A stretch of 64,000 nt of DNA from positions 143,705,926-143,769,925 of the forward strand of contig CM031595.1 in assembly GCA_018398815.1 (NCBI GenBank). The letters are read 5' to 3'. The notes beneath the pieces were generated by a model, which saw only the letters and a program-made list of their open reading frames with translations, was not told where the DNA came from and did not search any database. A program made the position numbers and the translations under genes. Shown piece after piece: positions 12,201-24,455 of the stretch (position 1 is the first letter of the stretch; each line of letters opens with the position of its first letter). Source of the DNA: Conus ventricosus. Its lineage: Eukaryota; Mollusca; Gastropoda; Neogastropoda; Conidae.

Positions 12201-13028
12201 GTTGGACGCCTGGGCGTGGACGGTCGTTTACACTTCCAGTGTTTTGGTGCCGAGTTGCAAGACGGGTTATGTTTGATGGGTGTACATTGAAATGTTGTGC
12301 GGCCCTGATGTGAGCAGTGCCTGCCCTCAGCATGCCAATGGCTTGATTTCTCTGGTCTGTAGTTAACCGCGGCATGGTGCGTACGAGTGTCAGTAAAACG
12401 CCAATGTGTGTTTTTATAGGGGACAGTCATGGGCTGTTTGCATGCAATCACAGTATGCCTGTGTTGCACGTGTTTTGCAGTTATCAGTAAAAGATGTGTT
12501 GGAGTGGTTTACTCATGACGTCATGAACCCAACTGTGCCTGTCAATACAGATCGTCGCAATACAACATACGCGTGCTAGGTTGCATGCCTCGTGCAGAAT
12601 TCACATTATTTTGGCTGAGGTGACATTTTTCGGGGACGAAATGGGGATTGCGTTTTCATTGCCTCTCAGTATATTTCAGCTTATACACAATATTCGTTAG
12701 ATGTTTCTGTGGAGGAAGGCATTGGTTCATGCAGTTACACAGATGACTGTATCATTAGTGTGACTGAGTATTGGCTGATGCTTCTGTTTTCTCTTTCTTG
12801 TTTTTCTTCTTTTTTTTTTTTCTTCTTTTTTTGGTGCTGTGCCATCTTCTGCACCACCTTAGTAGTCTTCTGTTTCTTCCACCACACATTTTCTAATTCA
12901 TTTGTTTAACTAACTTCAGTTCTTCCTGTTGTCCACAGAGAGATGGTTGCCCAAAGATCGTGAACTTGGGGAGTGCCAAAACAGACTTGTTCTACGAGCG
13001 GAAGAAGTACGGCTTCAAGAAACGATGA
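3756..13028 (+). CDS. PHF5A: PHD finger-like domain protein 5A (SF3b subunit), 4 coding exons
   Basis: The four exons 3756-3807, 6834-6857, 7467-7633 and 12939-13028 join in phase (52+24+167+90 nt) into 110 codons, the usual length of this almost invariant family. The product starts [20 protein letters not shown] and ends [14 protein letters not shown]. It has 13 cysteines (11, 23, 26, 30, 33, 40, 46, 49, 58, 61, 72, 75, 85) arranged in CxxC pairs that form the zinc-binding knot. Lys29 and Tyr36, known respectively as an acetylation site and a splice-modulator contact in the human protein, are present. PHF5A (yeast Rds3) sits in the SF3b part of U2 snRNP next to SF3B1 at the branch-point adenosine pocket. 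Donors and acceptors are canonical: GTAGGT, GTAAGT, GTGAGT, and CAG/ACAG. The last intron carries a Tc1 element. Confidence 0.97.
4050..4125. repeat. C-rich low-complexity tract
   Basis: Runs of C, including one of about 18, in PHF5A intron 1. Confidence 0.95.
5378..5428. repeat. (TC)n microsatellite
   Basis: CT repeats of about 25 units in PHF5A intron 1. Confidence 0.95.
6246..6316. repeat. (TG)n microsatellite
   Basis: TG repeats of about 35 units, with one TTG break, in PHF5A intron 1. Confidence 0.95.
6834..6857 (+). CDS. PHF5A: PHF5A coding exon 2 (24-nt microexon)
   Basis: A TTTTTTGTTTCAG acceptor is followed by 24 bases encoding the ends of Ala18 and Cys26 and residues 19-25, then GTAAGT. 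Leaving it out breaks neither the length nor the frame of the downstream exon (24 is a multiple of three), but it would delete two zinc-ligand cysteines (23 and 26). Confidence 0.95.
7467..7633 (+). CDS. PHF5A: PHF5A coding exon 3
   Basis: Acceptor TTTTCAACACAG, donor GTGAGT. Encodes residues 26-81 with most of the cysteine pairs. Ends in phase 0. Confidence 0.96.
7634..11173. other. PHF5A intron 3, 5' part: no further gene seen
   Basis: AT-rich unique-looking sequence. Only a loose local duplication is visible (phrases containing AAAGAGGTAGA near 9145 and 9228). No reading frame here resembles a known protein. Confidence 0.6.
11174..12669 (-). mobile_element. Tc1/mariner transposon with intact ends
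   Basis: The 1496-bp element is bounded by TA on both sides (11172-11173, 12670-12671). It has inverted termini of roughly 25-30 bp: CTGAGAGGCAAAGAAAACGC at the left, and its near-perfect counterpart CTGAGAGGCAATGAAAACGC read from the right. It carries one transposase gene on the minus strand, broken by frameshifts, and lies in PHF5A intron 3. The intact ends and TA duplication mean it could still be moved by a transposase supplied in trans. That last point is inference. Confidence 0.93.
11353..12375 (-). pseudogene. Tc1-family DD34E transposase, frameshifted
   Basis: The N-terminal part (ATG at 12375) is a paired-like helix-turn-helix region beginning [16 protein letters not shown] and reaching [12 protein letters not shown]. 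The middle, in another frame, contains the first catalytic Asp in [11 protein letters not shown]. The C-terminal 175 codons contain VMVWGAI, the second Asp in QQDNARPH and the catalytic Glu in [18 protein letters not shown]. Exactly 34 residues separate that Asp from that Glu, the DD34E spacing of the Tc1 clade. At least two frameshifts (near 12015 and 11885) inactivate it. Confidence 0.92.
12939..13028 (+). CDS. PHF5A: PHF5A coding exon 4 and stop
   Basis: Acceptor TTGTCCACAG. Encodes [14 protein letters not shown] through the basic end YGFKKR, followed by TGA at 13026-13028. Confidence 0.96.
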   Translation, partial: RDGCPKIVNLGSAKTDLFYERKKYGFKKR

Positions 13029-13627
13029 TTCTACTTGGATCAAATGTGTCTTTTGTTTTGTTTGGAATTTGTGTTGCTGTTCTCATCTTCATACATTTTT
13101 CAATAACTGAAAAGCCATTTTCAGAACACAGAAGTAAAAGATGATACTAATTCTTTGGTTTGTATCTTTGGAGTGTCTGAGATTGTTGTGTAAGGGTTGA
13201 AAGAATGGTTTTAAGTTCAGTGTTGTTCACTGATGTTCAGTATTTCATGTCTGCATGGTCAAGTGACAGTGGTTTGTTTCTTCAATGCAATAGTCAGACA
13301 GATTCTTCTAAAAACTTCGGGCATGTAAAAGAACTTGTGGCAACAAGGAAATTATCCCAGTTGATTTCTGTGGAACAATTCATCTTAATAGGGAAACCAC
13401 AACATAATGTAAACAGAAAAAGGGACAGGCTGATGCTGTGCTGTGGTCATGTGCTCTTGCTGGAAAAAGAAGTCCAAAGTTTCCACAGAGAAATTTGTTA
13501 TGAAGATGAAATAACACAGGACAGAGTTAGTGATTTACTGTAAACATACAGGCAGATGTCATTTTGGGATTTTTTCCCTATTGTTAGTTATAGGGTCTGA
13601 TTTCTTTAGAATGAGTGAGTAGATCTT

Positions 13628-13633
13628 AATAAA
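13628..13633 (+). terminator. PHF5A: Candidate PHF5A polyadenylation signal
   Basis: AATAAA lies 600 bases after the stop and is followed by a GT/T-rich stretch. It is the first such hexamer seen downstream. Placement is inferred from sequence only. Confidence 0.5.
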
Positions 13634-15100
13634 CCTTTTTGATAACGCAGTGTCTCCTCTGGTGGGTTGCCTCTTGGGGAAGGGGTGGGAGGTGCATGGA
13701 ACATGAGTCAACCAAAGAAAAGAGGGGGAGGGGGTGCTTTTTCATGAACAACTTCACCAGCAGTTAAAACTTATGGTAGCTGGGATGTAATAGAATACAC
13801 AATATGTTTGTGACACACAGCACATGCTTCAAAACTTAACGCTTGTTACAATTGACAGGAAATGCCTGTTGTGTATGCAAATAAAATTTGCCATACAATA
13901 ACAGTGTTATGTATGCATTGTGAATGTTTCAGAATTATTTTTTTTTATGTTTGCTCTGAAACACAAGAAATACTCGCATCTCACTCCTACACTTGTGCAC
14001 ATATACTTAGAAAAAAGGCTCAGTAACATTTATACAATACAGTGAAATAGCACAAACAAGAAACTGAGCCACACAGATGTGTATAAAAGGAGAAATGGCT
14101 AGTTGATTGGTATGAACATGACCATAACTGCACACACGTTTTTACCCAAATAGGACAGAGCATCCTGGCAAGCTTTAAGTAGCGACTTCCGCCTCGTCAG
14201 CTTGAGCACTTAGACAATGACAGTGCATGTGTGTGGGCAGACACTTGAATGCAGGATGAATGTCATAATCATAGCGTAAGGTATGAGGCGTTTCCCTGAC
14301 TAACTGTATCCTTTTGTTTTCTGTTTCTTTAATAAATAGCCATTAAGTATAGAAGCAAGAAGTGACACAGTTACGGTCTATATAAAGGAACAGAAGGTCA
14401 CTCACACAGCAACAGTCTCGATCTGATCATAGGCAGATGAAATTGGAAAGAAACTTCGAAGGTAAGATGAGTCAACGTTGCAAATTTCATTCTCTGCAAA
14501 CGTAACAGGTAGGCATAAAAGACACATTAAGTTATTTGCATACCTGACCTTTCACTTTGCTTTATACATGTGCACTATGTCTTGAAGGGGCATACAATGC
14601 AATTCAAAGAAGAAATTTCAGTCATTGTGAGGCTATAACTGAATAAAATTTTGCTGCAGTCTCTGAATAGTGTAGCTCTGACAGATAATTTCGAATAATT
14701 TGGAGAAGTTTTGTCTTCTTTTTTTCGACAATACCGTGACCCAATAAAGTTCATAGGGTTTTTTTTTTTTAATGTAGTCACTTGACATTACAACAGGAAG
14801 CCAAACAATAAAAGGGGAAAAAACGCCCAAACTTTGCAGACCCTGAAAAACAGCCAAGAAGACATCTTTACAAAATCAATGACTTTTTATCTGCAAGCAC
14901 TATATGTGGTATCATACTCATAAAAAGCAAAGATGCACACTTCCCAAAAGATTTCTGTACAGCAAAATATGGGATCGAGTTGCGTAGAAATGAAAATTCA
15001 ATTAATCTTTGCGGAACATTACCTAAAATTTTGCGATGTACGTTGTGGGTCTTCAGGGACCTATTCTTTTTTGCGAATGAATAAAGCCTCACTGTACATA
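13634..15100. other. Intergenic, no gene recognised
   Basis: A 32-base scrap at 13650-13681 (GTGTCTCCTCTGGTGGGTTG) matches the dispersed element described at 57735-58180. Nothing else is recognisable. Confidence 0.5.
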
Positions 15101-15104
15101 ATAG

Positions 15105-15905
15105 GTCTCTAAAAACCCATGCTTTTTCTGAAGGACTACAGCTTTGTGTGTGTGTGTGTGTCATGGGCTCCAGAGACCTATGCTTTTTCTGAAGGACTAA
15201 GATAAGGCAAGGTAATGTTGCTTATAGCCCAGCCAACCACAAAGGGCCATATCAGGGCTGTCACCACAGTAAAGTCAACTCATAGGTCATTGTATTAAAA
15301 AAAAAACACACACACAACAAAAAACCCACTTCATTCATACAACCATTTAAAACACACCTTCTAAAAAAAGACTCCGGAAATTTTGTCAAACATTCCTCTC
15401 TAAAATCTTGGACGAAAAATGTTATAATCTCTTTCAGAAATTCAAAGATCACATCAGGTGGGACATATCTGAACAAGGTTTTCATGGAACCTGTGGCAAA
15501 GTATCTATGTCTCACTACAGCCTTTCTGTGCGTCATGGGGTTCCAGAGACCCTTGCTTTTCTGAAGGACTACAGCCTTTCTGTGCATCATGGGTTTTTAG
15601 ATACCCATGCTTCTTCTGAAGGACTATAGCCTTTCTGTGCAGCATGGGATTCCAGAGACCCACGCTTTGTCTGAAAGACTAAGCCTTTCTGTGCATCATG
15701 GGTTTCCAGAGGCCCATGCTTTTTTGAAGGACTACAGCCTTTCTGTGCATCATGGGTGTCCAGAGACCCATGCTTTTTTTTTTTTGGAAGGACTGCAGCC
15801 TTTCTGTGCATCATGGGTGTCCAGAGACCCATGCTTTTTTTTTTTGAAGGACTGCAGCCTTTCTGTGCATCATGGGTTTCCAGAGACCCATGCTTTTTCC
15901 AAAAG
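15105..15905. repeat. 55-60-bp minisatellite split by a LINE fragment
   Basis: Roughly ten copies of a unit containing CTTTCTGTGCATCATGGG, TTTCCAGAGACCCATGC and a T-rich run then GAAGGACTACAG. They occupy 15105-15192 and 15510-15905. The intervening 15193-15509 is a LINE 3' end. The T runs grow up to 11 in the 3' copies. The unit is readable as protein, but it has no gene context. Confidence 0.9.
15193..15509 (-). mobile_element. LINE 3' end inserted in the minisatellite
   Basis: On the minus strand this matches the 3' end of the element at 16262-17001: DVIFEFLKEI-type coding end, then 3' UTR, then GCCCAGC, CATAAGCAACATTACC-like tail and CCTTACC repeats. Its insertion separates two blocks of the minisatellite. 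Confidence 0.8.
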
Positions 15906-16261
15906 AAGAAAGCCTTGCCTTATATTGCTAGTCTCCAGGGTCTCTTGCATTTTCTGATGGAAAAAGGTACTGTACATCTAAGATCATTAATCAGTGTGTT
16001 CTTTTTTTAAGAAAGTGATATGCCATTCATCATAGTGCTTCACATACAAAACTACAAAGTTTGTATACATTTTAAAGCTTGGAACGGAATAGTACTCTTT
16101 TTATATTTGTTTTGTTTATGTAGGCTAACTGAGTGTATACACGTACATGCACTTAGCAAATAACGAATGTTAACCCCACACATTCGCCCTTACTCAGATC
16201 TGACTTTGAACATGATACCATGCGCAGGTGGTGGTAGTCAGACCAGTTGTGGTGTGTCACC

Positions 16262-17001
16262 GACTGCATGTCAGTATGGTAAGCACTTGGTTATCAGATG
16301 GATATAACATAGTTTTGCTTGGGTTCCCAGCCATGTTGGCATTCGAGGCAACAAAGTGGTTGATTAACTTGCCAACAGTGCCACAAAGAAAGAATTAAGC
16401 AGATTGTCTATCCCTCACTCCGATCAGAAACCCAAATCACTGGGTTATGTCAAAGAACCCTGGCAAGAGGAATGGAATTGGCAGACGAATAACAAACTAT
16501 TCAAAATTCGTCCAAACTTGAATTAGTTTTAACCATGTTCCCAAGGTGGCTGCAAAGAGGAGACAGTTTTGTGCCGTTTGCATACAGGCCACTCCTTTTA
16601 CACCCGTTCTTATCTTTTAAAAGGTGAAGAAGCTCCATGGTGCATTCCATGTCATGTAGCACTCACAGTGAAACACATTCTTTTAGAGTGTGGGGACTTG
16701 CATGATGTGAGACATAAACACTTTACAGCCGACTCCATGAAAACCTTGTTCAGAGATGTCCCACCTGATGTAATCTTTGAATTTCTGAAAGAGATTAACA
16801 TGTTTCATCTGATCTAAGATTTTACGGTGTGTTTTTAGAGGTGTTTTAAAGGGTTGTTTGAATGAGTTTGTTGGTTGTTTGTTTTGGGGGATTTTTTGTT
16901 TTTATTCTATGACTTGTGAATTGACTTCAACATGGCGACAGCCCTGATATGGATGGCCCTTCGCGGTCAGCTGGGCCATAAGCGACATTACCTTACCTTA
17001 T
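16262..17001 (+). mobile_element. LINE 3' end: RNase H remnant and zinc-knuckle C-terminus
   Basis: Fragments read FAWVPSHVGIRGNK (RNase H), then RLHTGHSFYTRSYLLKGEEA, then CIPCHVALTVKHILLEC (CxxC-H-C knuckle), ending VIFEFLKEINMFHLI. A 3' UTR follows, ending AGCTGGGCCATAAGCGACAT and an ACCTT repeat tail. This is the end of a Jockey/I-like non-LTR retrotransposon with an RNase H domain. The frame is broken upstream. Confidence 0.85.
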
Positions 17002-20000
17002 GTGCTCGGTTAGGTTTGAGGTGTATGTGTGATTGTGTTCTTGTCATTGAAGTTGTTGGTTTGTATGTAGAAATGCGTGTGTATGAGAATGAGTATGCAT
17101 CTATGCGTATGTTTTTATGTTGCTTCGTGTGTGTGTGCACATGCAGGCGTCCATGCATATAGGTATGTTCATGTGCATGTGTTTTCATGCATGGATGCAT
17201 GCATGCACCAGTATGAAGAAGCGTGAGCATCTAGATGAGCTTGTGATGCACCTCTGAGCATACGACAGTAATTTAGAGTGGGAGCTGGCAATGAGGAATG
17301 CATGACCCAAAACGGCCTCATGCACAGTGCTTGCATGTTTGTAATTGTTGAGAACATCACAACAAATGGGCAGCTTGGATGGGGGTTCAGATTCTGCGTG
17401 TGAGAATACATGGGTCTGGTCAGACCATGCCATAAGCACGTAAGGTTTCTTTGAGAAGATGGTATATTCAGACCCTTTGGATGTATGGGGTTTACTCTGG
17501 ATTTCATGTATTCCTTTGTGGACAAAAATTATTTTTGCCACAAATGCAGGGCCATAGTTTGTTGACCCAGTCATAAATTCTGTGGAGATAACCTAAATCC
17601 AACAAAGGTGTGGGGTGAAAATCATGACAGGTCATTTAAAACCCATGACCTATGATGAAGGTTAACATGCCCATCCCAGCCCTCTTCTACATTGTTTCCC
17701 CCCTCCAATGTTTATTTTGCATGGTTTCAATTTCAGAATAATTCATTTTTATCCCTCTCTTCCTTGATCCTTTCCTTCCCATATCCCCCCCTCTGTCCAG
17801 TTAGAAAAGTAAATCCCAGTCACATTTCCTCCAGTATTGTGGAGCACATACCCACACCCACATAGGAGGTAGATTAGCTGTGTGGACACTTCTGCGACAG
17901 CTGGTCGAAATGCAATGCAGTTATACCCCTTATCCTGTTTCATATCACTACAAATTTAACCAAGTATGCACTCAAAAAGCATTCTGTGCTGTGGACCAAG
18001 ACTGGCAGGTGTTTTCAAACTCTGGAGGAAGAGAGTTGCACAAACAAATCCATGCAAAGTTATTCCTGACAAAAACAACGAAAATGACATCAGTTAGAAA
18101 ATCTCTGTCAAGGGATGTTGTGTCATACAGAGATATTCATCAATGCCATTTCATTAAAACTGCTTCCTTGTACTAAATTTTAGATGTTATGACAAACTTT
18201 ACTTGCAAGTTTCAATTTCACAAAAATGTAATTTTTATCCCTCTATCGTTCTATGCATGCTATTAACACACTTTGTGTTTTTCTTCTTTGCTTTTTCTTT
18301 TGGAATCTCTTTATCAAAATATATGTATCATGTGTTTGTGGGCAAAAACTTGAATATCTGTGTGTGCGCCATATTCTGGTATTCAACCTATAACTGCAGA
18401 ATAAATTGTTTACTTCTAAATTGAGAAAGCATCCATAAACCATTTTTGCAACAGATGTGAAAAAGCAGCTTAACATCCAGTACAGATTCTGGAGATCTAA
18501 ATGTGTGCATTCGGGAATGGCTAAAACTTCAGTATGACGAGTCCTATAAAACTCCCCTTTGACTAAATACATTTAGCCTGTCAAACTCGTGCAAGCAGTT
18601 GGAGAGCTCTCTTTGGCCAAGTTTTTTATAGCTGATGTAGTAATATTTCAACTTACCGACTTCCATCTCTAGCAGACCACATGAGATCACTTCTGCTTCT
18701 TCCCGATTCAATAGCCAAAACAAAGTACCTCTGTAGACCCATAGCAACACAAGAGGGGAAGGCAGGCAGGACTATGAATTTGACATGGTATATATTTCGT
18801 CAAACAGAGAGAGAATGATAAAATTCCCCATTTGGGCATCAAATACAGTTGTGACATGTCAAACTCATGCAGAATTTGAAAAGATAAAGAAGAGGACAAA
18901 TTACCCTGATGGTTCACATGTGAGAAGTAGGATGGATTTGGCTTAGTTAGCTGTGATGAAGGAGATCCCTTTGGAACCATCAGCTCTGATCATGTGGAGA
19001 TCCCCTAGATAGAAGTTAATAAAGGGATTCTCTGAGCACCAAAAGGCTGCCTCTGGTAGGTAGTGTAATGGTACCAAGTGTTGGAATGCAGCTGAAGTGA
19101 CAGTCGCTGCTATTATCATAGGTTTATGGGCTGAGGTCCGAAATATCAACCAGAACCTGGGAGTATGCCCCATGAACAGTGTTGTAAGCCATATGGAGTG
19201 GTGACTATCAATATATTGTTAGAACTGAGGAGATGAGGTGTTGGGAGGATCACTTTGGTTCGGGCCTCTCATAAAAGAAGTGCAGGCACTTGTATTAGCA
19301 GAGATTCATGTCCCCCACCCAGAACCCCTCATCCCCTTTTCTCTGATGTTGGTGTCATATGCTGTACCACGTCAAATTCTTTATAAAGCTTCAGAGTTGG
19401 ATGAATAGGAATGTCTGAAGCTTGAATTCAGTCTCAAAATTCAGCAACCAGCTTGCTTTAAAGAAACTGCCCTGCCAGAAGTTACTCCATGAATAAAATA
19501 AGATATTGGTTGGCATCAGATACAAACCACTAACTCTGAAAACTTGTTTCAACAACGATTTTACAAGCATGTGCATCCACAGACTAATGTTTTAGCTCAA
19601 TCTATTGAGTATACAGCATGCCTCAATATATGTTTAGACATGCATAAATGTAAAGAAAGAGCTTAAAAAGAAATGGGAGGACCATTTTGAGTTATGTTAC
19701 CAGCCAACGACACAAGCTCTCTCATGGCTCTCACCACATTATGAAAAAGCCTTATCCTAAAATAGAAACAAATAGCACACTGCGAAAAAGTTCTATCCTC
19801 TAATAAAAATTTAAAAAAAGAAATAACAAATACAACTATCCACATTTACATAATTATTAACATTGTTCATTACATCGAAAGAAACTATTGACATTTTTAA
19901 AGCAGGTAAAACTAAGTGTGTTGAGGGTGCCTCAGCAAAGCATTTTTGTTGTTGTTAAATTGGTGTTAAAAAAAAGAAAGAGGCAGGAGGAAAAAAAATG

Positions 20001-21025
20001 AATGGTTAGTGTCCACTCTGGACAGTGTATCATCTTACAATTTTGTAAATAGCACACACACAAAAATGACTGGCATATGTAAGTTGTGGCATGACATAAA
20101 TTAATACAATGAGAAAATGAGAAGTGAAAAGATATCCGAAAGCAATGACAGGTGAATGGGCCACAAGGGCAGAAAAACAACAGATGACAAAAGGAAGATT
20201 ACAAAAGATAAAAGACAACAGATATGAGACGTGTGTGTGTGTGTGTGCCACGCGTGTACAGTGTGTGTATGCCTTAAATACATCAACAAGCAACACGTCC
20301 ATTCATTCAAAATGCCAGACAGCTGTTGGATTTGATTTATTGCTTTCCCTTAAGAATCACACCATTTCAATACTGAACTGTGAAAGTGGAATAAAAGACA
20401 ATGACATTAGAAATGTAGACTGTGGTGGAATTTAAACAAAGTTAGATACCAATATTGTCTCTCGCCTGGAAGACTCAAATTATCATGACAATTACCAGAC
20501 AGGTAGAAAAATCTTGAAATACTGCTTGAATGCTGATCATTTAATTAAAAAAAAAACATAAAAAGCTTTTGATGAACATGAAAATGAGTTGCAAAAGGCA
20601 CTTGATCTGCTCCAATAATAGTTTTCAAGTTGCATTCGATGATGACTGACTTGATCCATTTCAGTTTTATTAAAAAGGCATCACTGCATTTGGACAACCC
20701 CATATATTTCTAGCCTTAGTGAAAACTCCCAAGTATGGGGTAAAATTAAATAGAAAACTATAAATTCTCAAAATTAAAGATATAAAACATTGTAGATGCA
20801 AAACGTTGGCGGCAACTCACCGACTTAACACAAGAAAAAAGCATGTCCCTTTATAAACACATCCACATAAACATAAAAGATACAATTAATTTTTTTTTTA
20901 ATTTCTGATTTTGAATGGCACATATATTCCAGACATGTGCAAATGTTCACATTCACCCTGGAAATCTTGCAAACTATGTAAACCTACAAGATAAACCGGC
21001 AGTAAACAATATTCCCTGCTCCCAT
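17002..21025. other. Gene-poor 4 kb, no confident feature
   Basis: Several minus-strand frames of about 100-130 codons exist near 17.2-17.6 and 18.5-19.2 kb, but I recognise no family and see no splice-bounded exon. Short TG/CA runs occur near 20230. Confidence 0.45.
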
Positions 21026-21052
21026 CCCCCCCCCCCCCCCCCCCCCCCCCCA
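21025..21052. repeat. Poly-C tract
   Basis: Uninterrupted run of about 26 C, just beyond the tail of the LINE copy at 21070. Confidence 0.95.
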
Positions 21053-21069
21053 TAACAAAAGCATTGGTA

Positions 21070-21530
21070 AAGCTGGAGTTCTTCTTCTTCTCTTCTTCCT
21101 AAAATACTGGTTCACTCAAAAACGAGTAGGTCACCAGCGCGCATGTTACAAAGTAAAATAAAATAACATAAAATAGTGCGACTCAGTCTGTTGGCCCCTG
21201 GAGCAAATTTGGCAACAGGGGGTCACACTCGATATTCAAGAAGTTAAAAGCAATGGCCAGATTCAGGCCCAGGTAACCATAAAGTATCTGGGAAGTTAAA
21301 ATAGAAAATTGTCAAGATGCAGATCTCAAAAACGTCGTATCAAATTGCTCTTTAAATGAGACTGCATTTGTGGCAATCTTGATGGCACCTGGCAGTGAGT
21401 TCCACAGCTGTACAGAACTAGGATAAAATGAATGTAAGTGGCTGTCGATATTCGATGCAGGTATGGTATAACATTGACCGCCACTCCTGGTGCTACTTTT
21501 ATTCAATACTAGTTGTTCCATTGGAATATC
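21070..21530 (-). mobile_element. LINE 3' end, copy 2 (Jockey/CR1-like RT C-terminus)
   Basis: The minus frame encodes PASNIDSHLHSFYPSSVQLW, NSLPG and SFKEQFDTTF. This is the conserved terminal segment of Jockey/CR1-like reverse transcriptases (usually S-FFPRTI-WN-LP). A 3' UTR and a GAA-rich tail at the left end follow. It is an inverted copy of 3165-3490. Confidence 0.82.
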
Positions 21531-22469
21531 AATTAGTTTAGCTCTGCCTTTGAAGAAGATATTAAGCTACTACTAATAAGTGAGCTGTATTTTTATTGTT
21601 GGATTAATCTTAAAAGAGTAGTAACAACTTAATCTCTGCCTCAACTCTCATCTATCATACTACTTTAAAACTATGGTATGCTTTACAGTTTCACATTATT
21701 TTCAACCTAGTTAATTCTCCCCCGTTCATCCTTTCCCTATCAGTTATACAGCCTCCACCTCATCCCCCTCTCCATCTCCACCACTACGTCCCCCTCCCAC
21801 CTCTCCCAACCAGAAGAATTTTGCAGTCTTTTGTTTGAACCGATATCTATCAGAAAAATCTGCCTCTTTCTGTCTTTCCCTCACATGCATACATGTTTAA
21901 AATGAAACAATATATACATTTAAAACATTGAAGCTATAATAATAGCATTACAAGGCTATTATGATGCACAATACAAGAAAACATACAAAGTTGATATTCT
22001 AAAACATCCTGGTTTATCATGCAAGAGCACTGGCAACTGTGTTGCAGAAGTTTTTCTTCCCCATTGGAATTTTAATCAAGTTTACCAGCATCATCCACAA
22101 TCCTGACTAGGCATTTTTCGTGATAAATACATTCCCATTTATAAAAGAGATACCTGAAAAATACACATATATTCATGATGGATACATTTCCATAAACAGA
22201 CACCTGATAAATATTAACATCTTGCAGTCTTTTCAAGACATCTAACAAAATGGCCAATTCAGTTATTAGAAGTTAACCCTAAGGCACTAAAAATGAGCAG
22301 TTTTGCAGACACTTCTTCCCCCAAAAACATATACAAAGCACAAAAAATTAACATTTCATTTTGTGATGTTCAACAGAACATTTTCACCATGCAAGATAAA
22401 ACAAGAACCAGAATTTACTTGGTTAATAAATGTTCAATTTCTTTTTGCACCAAAGTTACAGACTTGGTG
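21531..22469. other. No gene recognised
   Basis: AT-rich sequence without a recognisable frame or repeat. Confidence 0.45.
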
Positions 22470-24455
22470 CAAAATGCAATCCCAATTGTATGGCAATCAC
22501 ATCACATGAAAATCAGCAGTTACAATGGTACCATCACCATAAGTTACAAGTATATGTAAAGAAATAAAAATAAAATACTCTAAACTTACTACATGCAGCA
22601 TTTAAGAAAACCCACCGTCACATTTTTATACTGTATGTATACATACTATAAGGCAATGTTCTAAAATGACATGGATGTACTGACAAAAATTTACACAAGC
22701 AAGCATCAATGTTTTAAAAGTCACACTGTGATTACAGTTATCAAATCTTATTGATACTTCTGCGCATAACATGGGATTTTGTCAAAACAAACACAAATAC
22801 AAAAACAACATTGCACCAGATAAACAAGGATACAGTTAAACTGCATTCCAATCACCCAAGCAGTTTTGTTTCCTCAGGTAAATGAGAATACTCAGCAGGT
22901 ACTATTGAGCATACACTCCAAACTGTACATGTTTGAACATTCAGGATGCAATCTCATCTTGCTGGCAAAACCAGGACTCCACTAGACAGTTTCCAGATAT
23001 TGTCAACACCAATAAAGGGTCTAATATTTCAATCTTTCCATAGTTTCTGGTCATTCAATGGTTTATTCTTTTCACCTTCATAAATCATATCTATGCTCAA
23101 TCATGTAAAATGTGACAAAACCTATTCTCGTGAACTAGTTTTTGATCACTGGACAGATCATCTTTTCACCATCATAACCACATCTTTGCTAAATCATGTT
23201 TAGGATGACACATGTGCTTTACAATGTACTTGTTTTTGGTTTCAGGATTTCATCTTCTTCATTTTCATAAACATATCTTTGCTGTATCAGGTTCAGGATG
23301 ACAGACGCAGCCTTAAATGTGACAGTTTCTGGTCATTCAAACATTTGTATTTGTGTGTCCATCTTCATTAAAAGATTTTTGTGAGATCTTGTCAGCCAGC
23401 ATTCTACTGTCTGACATGGTAGGTACACTAGCCAAACAGGGACTATGATAAAAACTCCCCATGTTTCTGGTCATGTTAGACATATTTCCCTTTCCATCAC
23501 CTTCAAAAACAATTTCTTCCTGTCCCATCTTCTGTGCCACATCAGTGGCACTGCACTCATTCTGACACCCCCCACTCCTTCCCCCCCCCCCCCCCCCCCC
23601 CCCCCTCTCCTCGTCCACAGCCAAAGCCTAGCCTGGCCAGCATCAGCAATCAACAGGGGACAGTCAATGTCTTGTCGTTAAGAGGCAATCCACCAAAGAG
23701 ACGCTGCACTTTTGCCGAATCACTTGTCATGTTCAGCAGTGCCTGTTCTGATCCAGCTTATGCAGGACACCACCTCCTAAGGCTCTACTAACAACAATAA
23801 TTGTTTAGTCACAGAGCCAGAGCAAGTGAGCTCTCCTTCCGGAAGGCACCATCATGTTTATCCAATGATAGTCTCCAAGAATTTGCCAATACCGGTGACC
23901 CCAAGAGAATCAAATCAAGGCTTTCACAAACAAATATTGCTAAAATCACATTCATGATAAGTAATCTTAATCATGTACATGCATTCCTTCTCCACTCGCT
24001 CAGTTGTTTGAAATCAAGTTTGTGCTCCTCATAAACACCATTCATTTGGAAAAAATACATATACAAAAGGAACAGAATCTATTATAACCCTACACATTAG
24101 TAGCCATAATGGTTGATCTGTCTTAGTCTTTTCAGAAGCTCAAACTGGATTAGAAATGGAATGGAATCAATAGCTTATGAAAGTTATAACAAAATATGGT
24201 TGGAGAATGCTTTCCTCTTACTGGAATGTTATCATATCACGATTATGCAGTCTCTACATCACTACCAAAGGTTCATCAGCTCCCAGTGAAGAAAAACTCT
24301 ACAAATCAGGGGTGGTCTCTATCCAACTGGATGCAGAAGTTAGCAGGACCCTGACTGCAAAGAAAAAAAAGCTTTTGAGAACAAATGCAGACCGCTTCCC
24401 ACTGATAAAGAGGAAACAAACCGCCATGTCTAGCAACACACCAGACCTGCCTACC
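22470..24455. repeat. Direct duplication, left copy
   Basis: This stretch recurs in the same orientation and order at about 24806-26690. The left copy is the longer and cleaner one. Confidence 0.9.
23515..24040 (-). mobile_element. Dispersed element family B, copy with poly-C
   Basis: Reverse complement of the element at 57735-58180. Shared blocks are the GTGCCACATCAGTGGCACTG end, a C-rich tract of 26 C at about 23581, GAGGCAATCCACC, TGCCTGTTCTGATCCA, CAATAATTGTTTAGTCAC and GACCCCAAGAGAAT. It is noncoding. Confidence 0.7.

Noticed and set aside
13205..13543. 112-codon plus frame after the PHF5A stop
   Set aside because: It lies within the probable 3' UTR, with no recognisable domain or splice context.
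15607..15957. 116-codon repeat protein (SLSVHHGFPETHAF-like repeats)
   Set aside because: Direct translation of the minisatellite. T-run length changes break the frame between units.
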